From Spirochaetales bacterium (GTDB taxonomy: Bacteria; Spirochaetota; Spirochaetia; DSM-2461): a stretch of 41,028 nt of DNA. Positions 1-7,578 of this stretch are shown one piece after another. Below the pieces are notes generated by a model. The model searched no databases. It was not told the DNA's origin and saw nothing but the letters and a program-made list of their open reading frames with translations. The stretch's first letter is position 1, and the number at the start of each line of letters is the position of its first letter. The DNA lies in assembly GCA_016936555.1 (NCBI GenBank), contig JAFGXR010000012.1, positions 1 to 41,028 of the forward strand, given 5' to 3'. Both the position numbers and the translations under genes were made by a program.

Positions 1-471
1 AGGATAGGAATTGAAAACCGGTATGAGCTTTTCGATCTCCCTGTGATTCAACTGTCCCGTTCGCACTTTGACCGACAGGGGGAGCCGCAGTTTCGGCAGA
101 ACCGCATCGAGAAACCCATCGACTCTTTCGGGATGAGGCAGGAACCCTGCGCCGCGCCCTTTGTTCACAACAGCATCGGCGGGACAGGCCATATTGATAT
201 TAATCGACTGGAATCCCTCATCGGCCAGAAGATTAGCCAGAGCAATAAAAGCCCCGGGATCCTTGCTGAGGATCTGCGGTTCCACGGGAATGCTCTCGTG
301 GAGAGCCGGCAGTAAGCCCTGAACCGATTTTTTCCTGTAGCGGCTGTTTTCCGATACGACGATAAAGGGCGCGAGAGCCCTGTCGATTCCCGGGAAATGG
401 CGGAAATAAACTTCACGGAAAATACAGTCCGTATAAACGAGCATGGGAGCCATATAGAGAGTTTTATCCAT
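1..471 (-). CDS. dus: tRNA-dihydrouridine synthase family protein, C-terminus cut by the window edge
   Basis: The visible 157 codons are the N-terminal part of a Dus-family FMN-dependent TIM barrel, which reduces specific uridines in tRNA to dihydrouridine. Seen in the translation: an opening MAPM loop followed by YTD and FR (residues about 8-19), a QIL strand near residue 75, the signature NINMACPA followed by NKGRGAGFL (about 100-118), and VKVRTG (about 140-145). The ACP segment carries the expected catalytic cysteine. The ATG at 471 is preceded by GAGGAG and lies 10 bp after the stop of the upstream gene, so it is the fourth gene of the nfeD-floA operon. The second half, with the RNA-binding helical domain, lies outside the window, so the subfamily (DusA, B, C or another) cannot be assigned. 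Confidence 0.85.
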   Translation of the reverse strand, partial: MDKTLYMAPMLVYTDCIFREVYFRHFPGIDRALAPFIVVSENSRYRKKSVQGLLPALHESIPVEPQILSKDPGAFIALANLLADEGFQSININMACPADAVVNKGRGAGFLPHPERVDGFLDAVLPKLRLPLSVKVRTGQLNHREIEKLIPVFNSYP

Positions 472-481
472 CGGTCTGAGA

Positions 482-853
482 TCACTCCTCGAAATCGCGC
501 AAAGCTGTAGGTTTTCCCAGGATTTCACTCCATATCAGCGCTTTTTTCAAGGGGGGAAGGCTTTCAATTCTCTCACGGGCCGGTAGCGGATTTATTTCTG
601 CCGGTACAGTGGGAGAGAGACCGGCTGACGGCTCTGAAAATTCCCACTGTTCTCCCGTATCATGATGAACGGACATCCTCTCGACGACTCTTGCCGAATC
701 TACGGTGCCGTAGGCCGAGTCTTCACTGGGCGTCACACCGTTATGGCGGAACGTTCCCTCCGACCGTAAAAGCTTTCGCAGAACAGGTCCGGCGATAAAG
801 AGAACCATGAGAACGAGGGTGATTATACTATAGATAAGATCGCCCAGCTTCAT
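482..853 (-). CDS. small membrane-anchored hypothetical protein in the nfeD-floA operon
   Basis: This 123-residue protein has one hydrophobic N-terminal segment (about residues 6-24, rich in I, L, V) and then a polar, low-complexity linker. It ends in a more conserved-looking tail, LPPLKKALIWSEILGKP. The tail resembles a short motif I recall at the C-terminus of other small single-span proteins, so it may be a docking peptide; that is inference. The ATG at 853 directly abuts the floA stop codon, so translation is probably coupled. I do not recognise a family. Its place between the flotillin gene and dus suggests a membrane role linked to FloA/NfeD rather than to tRNA modification. Confidence 0.7.
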   Translation of the reverse strand: MKLGDLIYSIITLVLMVLFIAGPVLRKLLRSEGTFRHNGVTPSEDSAYGTVDSARVVERMSVHHDTGEQWEFSEPSAGLSPTVPAEINPLPARERIESLPPLKKALIWSEILGKPTALRDFEE

Positions 854-1852
854 TTATTTTGCCCCTGTATTACCGGAATTCGTCTCCCCGCCGATACTGT
901 TCCGCATAGATGTATCGGCCTGAATGTTTTTCATTCTGTAGTAATCCATGATGCCCAGATTTCCCGACCGGAACGATTCGGCCATGGCTTTGGGAATTTC
1001 CACTTCCGCCAGAACGACCTTGGCCCGGTTTTCCTGGATTTCCGCCAGCATTTCCGCTTCCCTCGCCTTCGCCGCGGCACGCCTCTGCTCCGCCACGGCC
1101 TGAAACCGGCGCATATCCGCTTCCGCCTGATCGGCCTGAAGTTTGGCCCCTACATTGGAGCCCACATCGACATCAGCGATATCTATGGAGAGGATTTCAA
1201 ATGCCGTCCCCGCGTCGAGTCCTTTGGCCAGAACTGTTTTGGAAATTTTATCGGGATTCTCCAGCACATCCTTGTAGGTCTGTGCCGAACCGATGGTCGT
1301 GACGATCCCCTCGCCGACGCGGGCGATTATAGTTTCTTCCGTAGCCCCCCCGATCAGTCTTTCGATGTTGGTGCGGACGGTTACCCTCGCTTTGGCTTTC
1401 AGCTGAATCCCGTCTTTAGCTACGGCATCAATGGTGGTTTTCCCTTTATCGGGATGAGGGCAGTCGATCACTTTCGGATTGACGCAGGTCTTGACCGCTT
1501 CGAGAACGTCCCGTCCCGCCAGATCGATGGCCGCGGCTTTGGAAAAAGGAAGGTCCAGTTCGGCTTTGTTGGCGGCGATAAGGGCTTTGCTGACATTGAT
1601 GACATTCCCCCCCGCCAGATAATGGGTCTCCAGAAGATCGGAACTTGTCGCCAGTCCCCCTTTTACGAGCATGATCCGGCTGTCGACGATCTGCCTGGCG
1701 CTGACTTTCCTGATCCACATTCCGATAATCCGGTTCATCTTGACCGATGCACCGGACAGCAGGGCCCGGAACCAGAGGCCGAAAAACATGATAAATATGA
1801 AAAGGAATATCAGACTGATGATTCCCGCAACTATATACAGAGCTATAAACAT
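854..1852 (-). CDS. floA: flotillin-like protein FloA
   Basis: The 332-residue protein matches the bacterial FloA (YqfA) family, which scaffolds functional membrane microdomains. It has a hydrophobic hairpin at about residues 3-33, followed by an SPFH/band-7 region containing the [22 protein letters not shown] stretch and the [12 protein letters not shown] segment. A long Ala/Glu/Arg-rich coiled coil follows (about 230-290, with repeated QAEAD and [10 protein letters not shown] patterns). Length equals the usual FloA length (about 330). An AAGGAG ribosome site precedes the ATG. It lies 2 bp downstream of the NfeD gene and abuts a small membrane protein, the arrangement known for NfeD-flotillin pairs in Bacillus. 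In that pairing the NfeD OB-fold domain and the flotillin act together at the membrane. Confidence 0.93.
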   Translation of the reverse strand: MFIALYIVAGIISLIFLFIFIMFFGLWFRALLSGASVKMNRIIGMWIRKVSARQIVDSRIMLVKGGLATSSDLLETHYLAGGNVINVSKALIAANKAELDLPFSKAAAIDLAGRDVLEAVKTCVNPKVIDCPHPDKGKTTIDAVAKDGIQLKAKARVTVRTNIERLIGGATEETIIARVGEGIVTTIGSAQTYKDVLENPDKISKTVLAKGLDAGTAFEILSIDIADVDVGSNVGAKLQADQAEADMRRFQAVAEQRRAAAKAREAEMLAEIQENRAKVVLAEVEIPKAMAESFRSGNLGIMDYYRMKNIQADTSMRNSIGGETNSGNTGAK

Positions 1853-1854
1853 TT

Positions 1855-3333
1855 CTACACTCCTTTCCGGACTACGACACGCAGTCCTTCATTTCTGATA
1901 ACGATAAGGTCACAATCCTTTTCGATATACTCGCCGTCGGTCTGGACGATGAGGACATCTTCGCCGAACCTGGCCTTTCCCACGGGCCTTAAATCTGTCA
2001 GGGCCGTTCCCCTCTCGCCGATCCGGTCATGAGATTCCTGCGATTGGTGTTTCTTTTCGTCCGGCGGGAGTTCGGCATCGCTTTTCAGAACGAGACGGCT
2101 GAACAACCGGGACTGGGGAAGTGCGATCATCAGAACGCCGATCAGAATAAGAGCGCCGATAAGGCTCAGCGAGACATAGAGAAGATTTTTCCGGAAGAGG
2201 TCCCACTGCCAGACAAACTCGGGGACCACAAAATCCTGCCGGGAGAGAACCAGCGACAGAAGAATGAGAATAATGCCGCTGATGCCCGTCACACCGAACC
2301 CCGGTATGATGAAAATCTCGATGAGAAGCAGAACGACTCCCGCCAGGAACAGAAGAAGCTCCAGCGAACCCATATTGCCGATCATGGTGCTGGCGGCGAA
2401 CACCACGGCAAAGCAGATCAGGGCGATGGTGCCGGGAATGCCGAATCCGGGACTGGTCACCTCCAGATAGAGAGCCACCAGACCGACCATGACGAGGAGG
2501 CTGGTCACAGCGGCGCTGCTGATAAAAGCCACGAGCCAGTCCGATCTGTTCTTCTCAAGAATGACGACGGAGGATCCGGCAATCCCCAGATAGCCGAAGA
2601 GACTGTCCCGTCCCGAAACGGTGGCCGATGAAACGCCATACCGCTCCATCTCCCCCGCTGTCAGAGTCAATAGCTTGCCGCCCGCCGAAAGCAGGCGCCC
2701 CCGCAGGATTTCGCGACCGGTCACCCGTTCCATCTCCATGATTTCATCGGGTGTGAGCAGGCGGAGCCCCTCGGCGGTTTCCACTTCATAGAGCTCCAGG
2801 TCATCGTCCACCATGGCCAGCGCCACGGATCGGGGGTACCCGTTTTTTTCGGCGAGAGCTGCCATCTGACCTCTTACGGCGCTGACGGTTTTCTCCTCGG
2901 CCATGACCATGCCCTCCGACGACTGATAGACCGGGGCCGCCGCCCCCATGGAGGTTCCGGCGTCCATTACGATTCTGTCGCAGGAGAAGGAAATGAGAGC
3001 CCCGGCGGACCAGCTGACGCCGGTCCCTCCCGATGCCGAAGGAATATAAGCCACCGTTTCGGCCCAACTGACCGAGCCGATCAGAGAGGTGATTTCAAGA
3101 GCCGAATCGACCCGCCCTCCGAAGGTATTGAGCTCGAAGACAATCATGGGGGATTTGGCCTCTTTTGCCCTGACAATACTGCGCTTGAGAAAAATGACCA
3201 GGAACGGATCGATCTCTTCGTTAACAGGAATGATATAAACCGGTCCGTCCTGAACTGGAGATCTGTTTTGGCCGGAAATGGTATGAAGAGCCGTAATGGA
3301 AAACAGTAGCACCAGAAATGTAATCTTTTTCAT
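1855..3333 (-). CDS. nfeD: NfeD-family membrane serine protease with ClpP-like and OB-fold domains
   Basis: The 492-residue protein begins with a signal peptide (residues about 1-20, ending ISG). A ClpP-class serine protease domain follows (about 30-235), with the [16 protein letters not shown] strand typical of NfeD/SppA folds. The [13 protein letters not shown] segment holds a plausible nucleophile, Ser109; Lys148 is a candidate catalytic lysine. Four or more hydrophobic spans run from about 262 to 400. The soluble tail (about 425-492), with [19 protein letters not shown], is the NfeD OB-fold. This is the long, protease-containing NfeD class, which in characterised archaeal members cleaves membrane-associated substrates such as stomatin partners. 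An AGAGGTG ribosome site precedes the start. It is the first gene of the nfeD-floA-hypothetical-dus operon. The catalytic residue assignment is inferred from spacing only. Confidence 0.92.
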   Translation of the reverse strand: MKKITFLVLLFSITALHTISGQNRSPVQDGPVYIIPVNEEIDPFLVIFLKRSIVRAKEAKSPMIVFELNTFGGRVDSALEITSLIGSVSWAETVAYIPSASGGTGVSWSAGALISFSCDRIVMDAGTSMGAAAPVYQSSEGMVMAEEKTVSAVRGQMAALAEKNGYPRSVALAMVDDDLELYEVETAEGLRLLTPDEIMEMERVTGREILRGRLLSAGGKLLTLTAGEMERYGVSSATVSGRDSLFGYLGIAGSSVVILEKNRSDWLVAFISSAAVTSLLVMVGLVALYLEVTSPGFGIPGTIALICFAVVFAASTMIGNMGSLELLLFLAGVVLLLIEIFIIPGFGVTGISGIILILLSLVLSRQDFVVPEFVWQWDLFRKNLLYVSLSLIGALILIGVLMIALPQSRLFSRLVLKSDAELPPDEKKHQSQESHDRIGERGTALTDLRPVGKARFGEDVLIVQTDGEYIEKDCDLIVIRNEGLRVVVRKGV

Positions 3334-3412
3334 AGGGGTGCACCTCTACTGTAAAGACTAATCTCCCGGGAGGAACCTGTCAAAGGCAATAGGATCTGAT
3401 TGAATCAGGGAC

Positions 3413-4642
3413 TCAGTCCACATCGGGATGCTGATTTTTGACCTGTATGATGTGGGGAAGGATGTCGAAGAAAATATCGATAAGCTCGGGATCGAATTTT
3501 TTCCCTCTGGTTTTCTTCAGCTCATCATAGACTTTCTCTTCATCCCAGGCCTCTTTGTAGACCCTCCGGCAGGAAAGAGCATCATAGACATCGGCGAGAG
3601 AGACAATTCTGGCCATGATGGGAATTTCCTCCCCTTTCAACCCGCGATGGAGGGTGGCTCCGCTTTCCGAGTCCAGAGGCCGGCCCGTTTCCAGATCGAT
3701 ATGTCCGGGATAACCGCTTCCGTCCCAGTTCTCGTGATGATAGAGTGAAATTTCCATGGACATCTGATCGAACTCGGACTGTTTCCCGAAGAAGAGCTGG
3801 GCGCCGATATAGGCGTGGGACTGCATGATAAGGAATTCCTCTTCGGTAAAACGGCCGGGTTTTTTCAGGATCAGGTCGGAGATGCCGACTTTTCCCACAT
3901 CGTGGAGCATGGCCGCCATGCGGAGAATATCCTTGTTTTTCTCAATTTCGCCCTGATCGATCTTTTTCCGCCGGGCCCACTCTTCGTAGAGTTCGACGGC
4001 GTAACCGGCGACCCTCTTTACATGGGGACCCGTTTCCTTCGGATCGCGCATCTCCGCCATCTGTATCATCCGCAGCAGCAGCTGCCGGGTCATCTGGGCG
4101 CGCTGGATGGCTACGGTGGCCACGCTGGCAAAATGCATCAGAAAGGATTCGTCGGTTTTCTTAAAGCGGACGATGTTGCCCTCGTCGTCTTTGGCATTGA
4201 TCAACTGAAAAACGCCCAGAAGCTCCCCCTGATTGGAAACGAGGGGAATCGTCAGCGAAGAAATGCACTTATAGTTGGATTTCTCATCATACCAGGTGCT
4301 GTAACTGTATGGTTTGGACTTGGGGATATTGTACATATCGGGAATGTTCAGGGGAATCTGATTCGCCGCGACATAGCCGGAAATGGACTCTTCGTTTATT
4401 TCAAGGGTAAAATAGGAGTATATCAGTTTCTGTCCGGGAGCCAGTTCCCTCTGTTTCGTTTCATTATGGGAGTATTTGAAACTGAGTTTCCCCTTCTCTT
4501 TGATATAAAGGGTTCCCGCGTCGGCGTTGGCGGAACGTCTCGCTTCGAGAAGAACACGGTCCAGCAGGAGGTCGAGGTCCTGCACGCGATTGAGATCGGA
4601 ATCAATTTCGAGAATTCTTTTTATTTTGTTCGTTACTGCCAT
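3413..4642 (-). CDS. GAF domain plus HD-GYP domain protein, probable cyclic-di-GMP phosphodiesterase
   Basis: The 409-residue soluble protein has an N-terminal GAF sensor domain (about residues 20-180, with DAGTLYI, SLTIPLVSNQGELLGVFQLINA). A C-terminal HD-GYP domain follows (about 190-395). Metal and signature residues are present: His207 in GPHVKRVAGYA, HD at 247-248 in AMLHDVGKVGI, HH at 302-303 and the GYP triplet at 310-312. HD-GYP enzymes hydrolyse cyclic di-GMP, so the protein probably turns a cytoplasmic signal sensed by GAF into lower c-di-GMP. The ligand cannot be deduced. AGGAG stands about 12 nt before the ATG. It lies 45 bp downstream of the Dabb gene on the same strand and is probably co-transcribed. 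Such proteins are common in motile bacteria. Confidence 0.93.
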   Translation of the reverse strand: MAVTNKIKRILEIDSDLNRVQDLDLLLDRVLLEARRSANADAGTLYIKEKGKLSFKYSHNETKQRELAPGQKLIYSYFTLEINEESISGYVAANQIPLNIPDMYNIPKSKPYSYSTWYDEKSNYKCISSLTIPLVSNQGELLGVFQLINAKDDEGNIVRFKKTDESFLMHFASVATVAIQRAQMTRQLLLRMIQMAEMRDPKETGPHVKRVAGYAVELYEEWARRKKIDQGEIEKNKDILRMAAMLHDVGKVGISDLILKKPGRFTEEEFLIMQSHAYIGAQLFFGKQSEFDQMSMEISLYHHENWDGSGYPGHIDLETGRPLDSESGATLHRGLKGEEIPIMARIVSLADVYDALSCRRVYKEAWDEEKVYDELKKTRGKKFDPELIDIFFDILPHIIQVKNQHPDVD

Positions 4643-4687
4643 AATCTAAACGCAATCTCCTGACCGCAGGGATCAAAATCTGTTTTA

Positions 4688-4969
4688 TCAGCCGGGAAAA
4701 TCGACTACGGCCCTTTCCGATGCCACGGATCCGATAAAGTTCCTCACTTCCACGTGTTCGGGATGAACCTGATAGGAATCGAGAGCCTCTTTCGAATCAT
4801 GGGTCGAAACCAGAACCACGTCCCACGCCGCTTCGCTTCTATTAGTATCGGCCCCCGCCTCTATACTGATTAGCCCGGGAATTCTGCCGTCGAGACTTTT
4901 CAGCCTCCGGACCACCTCATCTCCATCGGAGATATCTTTCAACTTCCACATGACAACATGACTGATCAT
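4688..4969 (-). CDS. Dabb (stress-responsive alpha/beta barrel) domain protein
   Basis: The 93-residue protein matches the Dabb fold, a dimeric ferredoxin-like alpha/beta barrel. It starts with the typical MISHVVMWKLKD strand. A LKSLDGRIPGLISIEAGAD segment follows, then YDVVLVSTHDS-like text (here WDVVLVSTHDS) and the conserved YQVHPEHVEVRNFI helix, in the expected order over the whole length. Members include stress-induced proteins and some small enzymes; no specific reaction can be assigned. AAGGA lies about 11 nt upstream of the ATG. It heads a two-gene unit with the HD-GYP protein. The 177-bp gap to rpsD holds divergent promoters. Confidence 0.88.
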   Translation of the reverse strand: MISHVVMWKLKDISDGDEVVRRLKSLDGRIPGLISIEAGADTNRSEAAWDVVLVSTHDSKEALDSYQVHPEHVEVRNFIGSVASERAVVDFPG

Positions 4970-4994
4970 AAACAGTTTTTCCTTACTATCATTT

Positions 4995-5022
4995 ATAATA
5001 TACCTTCGGCTTATTATTCCAA
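4995..5022 (-). promoter_or_regulatory. putative sigma-70 promoter of the Dabb/HD-GYP unit
   Basis: On the minus strand TTGGAA (5022-5017), a 16-nt spacer and TATTAT (5000-4995) stand about 26-54 bp upstream of the Dabb start codon. Predicted from sequence only. Confidence 0.4.
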
Positions 5023-5063
5023 TAATTAATCGAAGAAAGGTTTAACGAGCCGCTCCGGCGCAA

Positions 5064-5093
5064 TTGACACGCTCCTCTCATCGGTTATATTAT
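5064..5093 (+). promoter_or_regulatory. rpsD: putative sigma-70 promoter of rpsD
   Basis: TTGACA (5064-5069) is followed by overlapping -10 candidates: TATATT (5086-5091, 16-nt spacer) and TATTAT (5088-5093, 18-nt spacer). A consensus -35 with A/T-rich -10 boxes fits a strongly expressed ribosomal protein gene. The leader to the ATG would be about 50 nt. Confidence 0.55.
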
Positions 5094-5146
5094 GTGAACC
5101 CGGTTCGTATGGACCGGCAGAATATTTTAAAGGGTAAGGTATAGTA

Positions 5147-5764
5147 ATGGCAAGAAATACCAAAGCGAAAGGTAAAATTGTCCGCCGTCTCGGTGTCAAC
5201 ATTTATGGTAACCATAAATACGATAAATTACTGAAAAAGAAACCTCATGGTCCCGGTGTAGAAAAAGGGAAAAGAGTCAGAAAGAAAGAGAGCGACTACG
5301 GTAAACAGCTCGTAGAAAAGCAGAAGATCAGATTTGCTTACGGAATCAGCGAAAAGCAGTTCTACAACATCTTCCTTCACGCTAAAAGACTCAAAGGTCT
5401 TACCGGTGACAACATGATGATCCTCCTCGAAAGAAGACTGGACAATGTTGTTTACAGACTCGGAATGGCTCAGAGCCGCGCTCAGGCCAGACAGTTCGTA
5501 AGCCACGGTCACATCAGACTGAACGGCAAGAGATCCGATATTCCTTCAATGGTAGTCAGAGAAGGCGACGAGATCCTTGTAAAAGATAACGATGCCACTA
5601 AAAAACTCCTGAGAGAGTGCGTTTCCAAAAACGACAGAACTGTTCCTTCATGGCTCAGCTTCTCCGAAGACGCCCTCAAGGGTAAAGTCGAAAGAATTCC
5701 TTTCAGAGTTGATATTGACTCCACTGCCAACGAGCAGATGGTCGTCGAGTTCTACTCTAAATAA
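5147..5764 (+). CDS. rpsD: 30S ribosomal protein S4
   Basis: The 205-residue protein is full-length S4, a primary 16S rRNA-binding protein that nucleates 30S assembly. Visible are the basic N-terminus (RNTKAKGKIVRRLGVNIYG), the helical core with QKIRFAYGISEKQFYNIF, and the S4 RNA-binding domain from about residue 93 (LERRLDNVVYRLGMAQSRAQARQFVSHGHIRLNGK). The C-terminus ends VVEFYSK as expected. This is the form without an N-terminal zinc cysteine cluster. AAGGGTAAGG precedes the ATG. The gene stands alone between its own promoter and a strong terminator, not in the usual rpsM-rpsK-rpsD-rpoA operon. An isolated rpsD is known in several lineages and implies separate regulation here. Confidence 0.97.
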   Translation: MARNTKAKGKIVRRLGVNIYGNHKYDKLLKKKPHGPGVEKGKRVRKKESDYGKQLVEKQKIRFAYGISEKQFYNIFLHAKRLKGLTGDNMMILLERRLDNVVYRLGMAQSRAQARQFVSHGHIRLNGKRSDIPSMVVREGDEILVKDNDATKKLLRECVSKNDRTVPSWLSFSEDALKGKVERIPFRVDIDSTANEQMVVEFYSK

Positions 5765-5782
5765 AAGCACCTTCTTTCAAGG

Positions 5783-5810
5783 AAAGAGTCCTCCGGGGCT
5801 CTTTTTTTTT
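5783..5810 (+). terminator. Rho-independent terminator of rpsD
   Basis: A 9-bp stem (AAAGAGTCC with GGGGCTCTTT, including one G-U pair), a 4-nt loop and a run of nine T residues follow the rpsD stop by 18 bp. Confidence 0.9.
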
Positions 5811-5829
5811 GCTTTGTTTCCCCCGAATG

Positions 5830-5858
5830 TTGACCGGTAAATAAAACAGAATTATACT
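5830..5858 (+). promoter_or_regulatory. sigma-70 promoter of umuDC, very close to the start codon
   Basis: TTGACC (5830-5835), a 17-nt spacer and TATACT (5853-5858) end only 6 nt before the umuD ATG at 5865. The transcript would start at or within a base or two of the ATG. No Shine-Dalgarno sequence is present, so a leaderless mRNA is predicted. No clear LexA box (CTG-N10-CAG, GAAC-N4-GTTC or TTTG-N5-CAAA) is visible. Confidence 0.6.
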
Positions 5859-5864
5859 TAACAT

Positions 5865-6293
5865 ATGATTAGTTTTATTTATTCTCCGGTACAGATCGCC
5901 CCGGTTGTGGAAGTTCCTCTTTTCTGCGATCTGATCAAGGCGGGCTTTCCCTCTCCCGCCGATGACTACTCGGACAGCGCACTCGATTTCAACGAGTACC
6001 TCATAAAAAACCGCGCCTCCACCTTTATAGTCCGCGTCCAGGGCGACTCCATGATCGGAGCGGGAATCGACACGGGCGATCTTCTCGTCGTGGACCGCTC
6101 CATAAAGCCTGAACAGGGGCGGATCGTCGTAGCCGTGGTCGATAGCGAGTTTACCGTCAAAAGGCTGCACCGCGAACTGGGGCGCTGGTGCCTCCTCCCG
6201 GAAAACCCCGACTATCCCGTCATCGAAATCACCGGAGAAATGGATTTCCAGGTGTGGGGAGTGGTCACCCACGCCATCCACAGCTTCCTATGA
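5865..6293 (+). CDS. umuD: UmuD-like S24 peptidase, translesion polymerase subunit
   Basis: The 142-residue protein has the length and layout of UmuD. In characterised members it cleaves itself when bound to RecA filaments and then activates UmuC. Self-cleavage site: Ala26-Gly27 in KAGFPSP. Catalytic dyad: Ser62 in VQGDSMIGAGI and Lys99 in FTVKRL, matching the Ser60/Lys97 spacing of E. coli UmuD. The C-terminal strands include WGVVTHAIHSF. The stop overlaps the umuC start (ATGA), so the two are translationally coupled. The start codon lies 6 nt after a -10 box, which suggests a leaderless message. No SOS box could be found, so damage control is inferred from the family only. Confidence 0.94.
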   Translation: MISFIYSPVQIAPVVEVPLFCDLIKAGFPSPADDYSDSALDFNEYLIKNRASTFIVRVQGDSMIGAGIDTGDLLVVDRSIKPEQGRIVVAVVDSEFTVKRLHRELGRWCLLPENPDYPVIEITGEMDFQVWGVVTHAIHSFL

Positions 6294-7537
6294 AGTACGC
6301 TCTGGTGGACTGCAATACCTTCTACGCCTCCTGCGAGAAGGTGTTCCGGCCCGATCTGAAAAACAGACCGGTTATCGTTCTCTCCAACAACGACGGGTGC
6401 GTCGTCGCCATGAGCCGCGAGGCCAGGGCTCTGGGGATTCCCCGCGGGATCCCCCTTTTCAAGGTGGAGTCCCACATAAAAAAATACGATATCGCCGTCT
6501 TTTCATCGAATTACACGCTCTATCACGACCTGTCCTCGCGGGTCATGAACATCCTGCGCAATTTCGCTTCCGAACTGGAGGTGTACTCCATCGACGAGGC
6601 CTTTCTCATACTGGGGGGGGAGAGTCAGGACGATATAGCCCGGCTCATTCGGGGAACGGTTATGACCTGGACGGGAATTCCTGTGTCCGTGGGGATCGGC
6701 CCGACCAAGACACTGGCCAAAGCGGCCAACAAGGTAGCCAAACAACGCCCTGAAGGCTATTTCGACTTCAGCAGCCGTGACAGCCGGCTCTTTCTTAAAG
6801 ATCTCGAAGTGGGGGATATCTGGGGAATAGGCCGCCAGTATCAGGCCTTTCTCAACAGAAACGGGATTTTTACAGCCCTTCAGCTGACACAGCAGAGCGA
6901 CTCCTGGGTCAAGAAAAATCTAACTATGGTGGGTCTGAGGACAAAATGGGAGCTCGAGGGAAAACCGTCGATTGATATGGAGCAGGCCCCCCCCCCGAAA
7001 AAGGGGATCCTCTCCTCCAAAAGCTTCAGCTATCCCGTAACGGACCTTCTGGACCTGATGGAGGCGGCAGCCGATTACGGAACAACGGCGACGGGAAAGC
7101 TCAGAAAGCAGAAATCGGTGTGCCGCTATGTCAACATATCCCTTTCGACCAATTACTTCCGCCAGGGAGACCGTCAGTATTCCAATGCCGCCACAATTGA
7201 GCTCGCCGTCCCCAGCGCCTACCCCCCCGATATCATCAGCGCGGCACGGCGCGGGCTGGAACAGATTTACCGCAAAGGATTCAAATACAAGAAAATAACC
7301 GTTTATCTCACCGGGATAGAGGATGAGAAGAGAGGCCAGCTGGATCTGTTCCTCAAGGAAGACCCGAGGAAATACCGGATTATGGAATCGGTGGACAGGA
7401 TAAACCGGAAGTACGGGCGGAACACGGTCAACTGTATGAACATTCGGGAAACGAGCCACTGGCAGATGAAGCGGGAGCAGCTGTCTCCCTGCTACACCAC
7501 GAACTGGAATGAACTGCCCCGTATTTCCTCCGGATAA
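6290..7537 (+). CDS. umuC: UmuC, Y-family DNA polymerase V catalytic subunit
   Basis: The 415-residue polymerase carries out error-prone synthesis past DNA lesions. Motifs seen: MKYALVDCNTFYASCE with catalytic Asp7, VYSIDEAFL with Asp102-Glu103, and the palm/little-finger regions, including SVGIGPTKTLAKAANKVAK. Length is close to E. coli UmuC (422). I chose ATG 6290 over the in-frame ATG at 6188: the latter would add 34 residues with no homology before the canonical MKYALVDCN start and would overlap most of the end of umuD. The ATGA overlap with umuD supports this. Two homopolymer runs lie inside the frame: G8 at 6613-6620 and C10 at 6987-6996 (encoding PPP). Confidence 0.95.
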   Translation: MKYALVDCNTFYASCEKVFRPDLKNRPVIVLSNNDGCVVAMSREARALGIPRGIPLFKVESHIKKYDIAVFSSNYTLYHDLSSRVMNILRNFASELEVYSIDEAFLILGGESQDDIARLIRGTVMTWTGIPVSVGIGPTKTLAKAANKVAKQRPEGYFDFSSRDSRLFLKDLEVGDIWGIGRQYQAFLNRNGIFTALQLTQQSDSWVKKNLTMVGLRTKWELEGKPSIDMEQAPPPKKGILSSKSFSYPVTDLLDLMEAAADYGTTATGKLRKQKSVCRYVNISLSTNYFRQGDRQYSNAATIELAVPSAYPPDIISAARRGLEQIYRKGFKYKKITVYLTGIEDEKRGQLDLFLKEDPRKYRIMESVDRINRKYGRNTVNCMNIRETSHWQMKREQLSPCYTTNWNELPRISSG

Positions 7538-7542
7538 AATCA

Positions 7543-7572
7543 TTGTATAAGAATGATTAATCTACATATAAT
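7543..7572 (+). promoter_or_regulatory. sigma-70 promoter of the NtrC-family regulator
   Basis: TTGTAT (7543-7548), an 18-nt spacer and a consensus TATAAT (7567-7572) end 6 nt before the ATG at 7579. No Shine-Dalgarno sequence is seen, so the message is probably leaderless. Confidence 0.6.
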
Positions 7573-7578
7573 ATACAT

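Noticed and set aside
3815-4663. 282-residue open frame on the plus strand
   Set aside because: Antisense to the GAF/HD-GYP gene, with no recognisable domain of its own.
5811-5864. LexA/SOS box before umuDC
   Set aside because: No copy of the enterobacterial, Bacillus or Leptospira-type consensus could be seen; the host's own LexA motif is unknown.
6188-6289. Longer umuC reading frame from ATG 6188
   Set aside because: The extra 34 residues have no Y-family match and overlap most of the end of umuD; the ATGA overlap at 6290 and the canonical MKYALVDCN start fit better.
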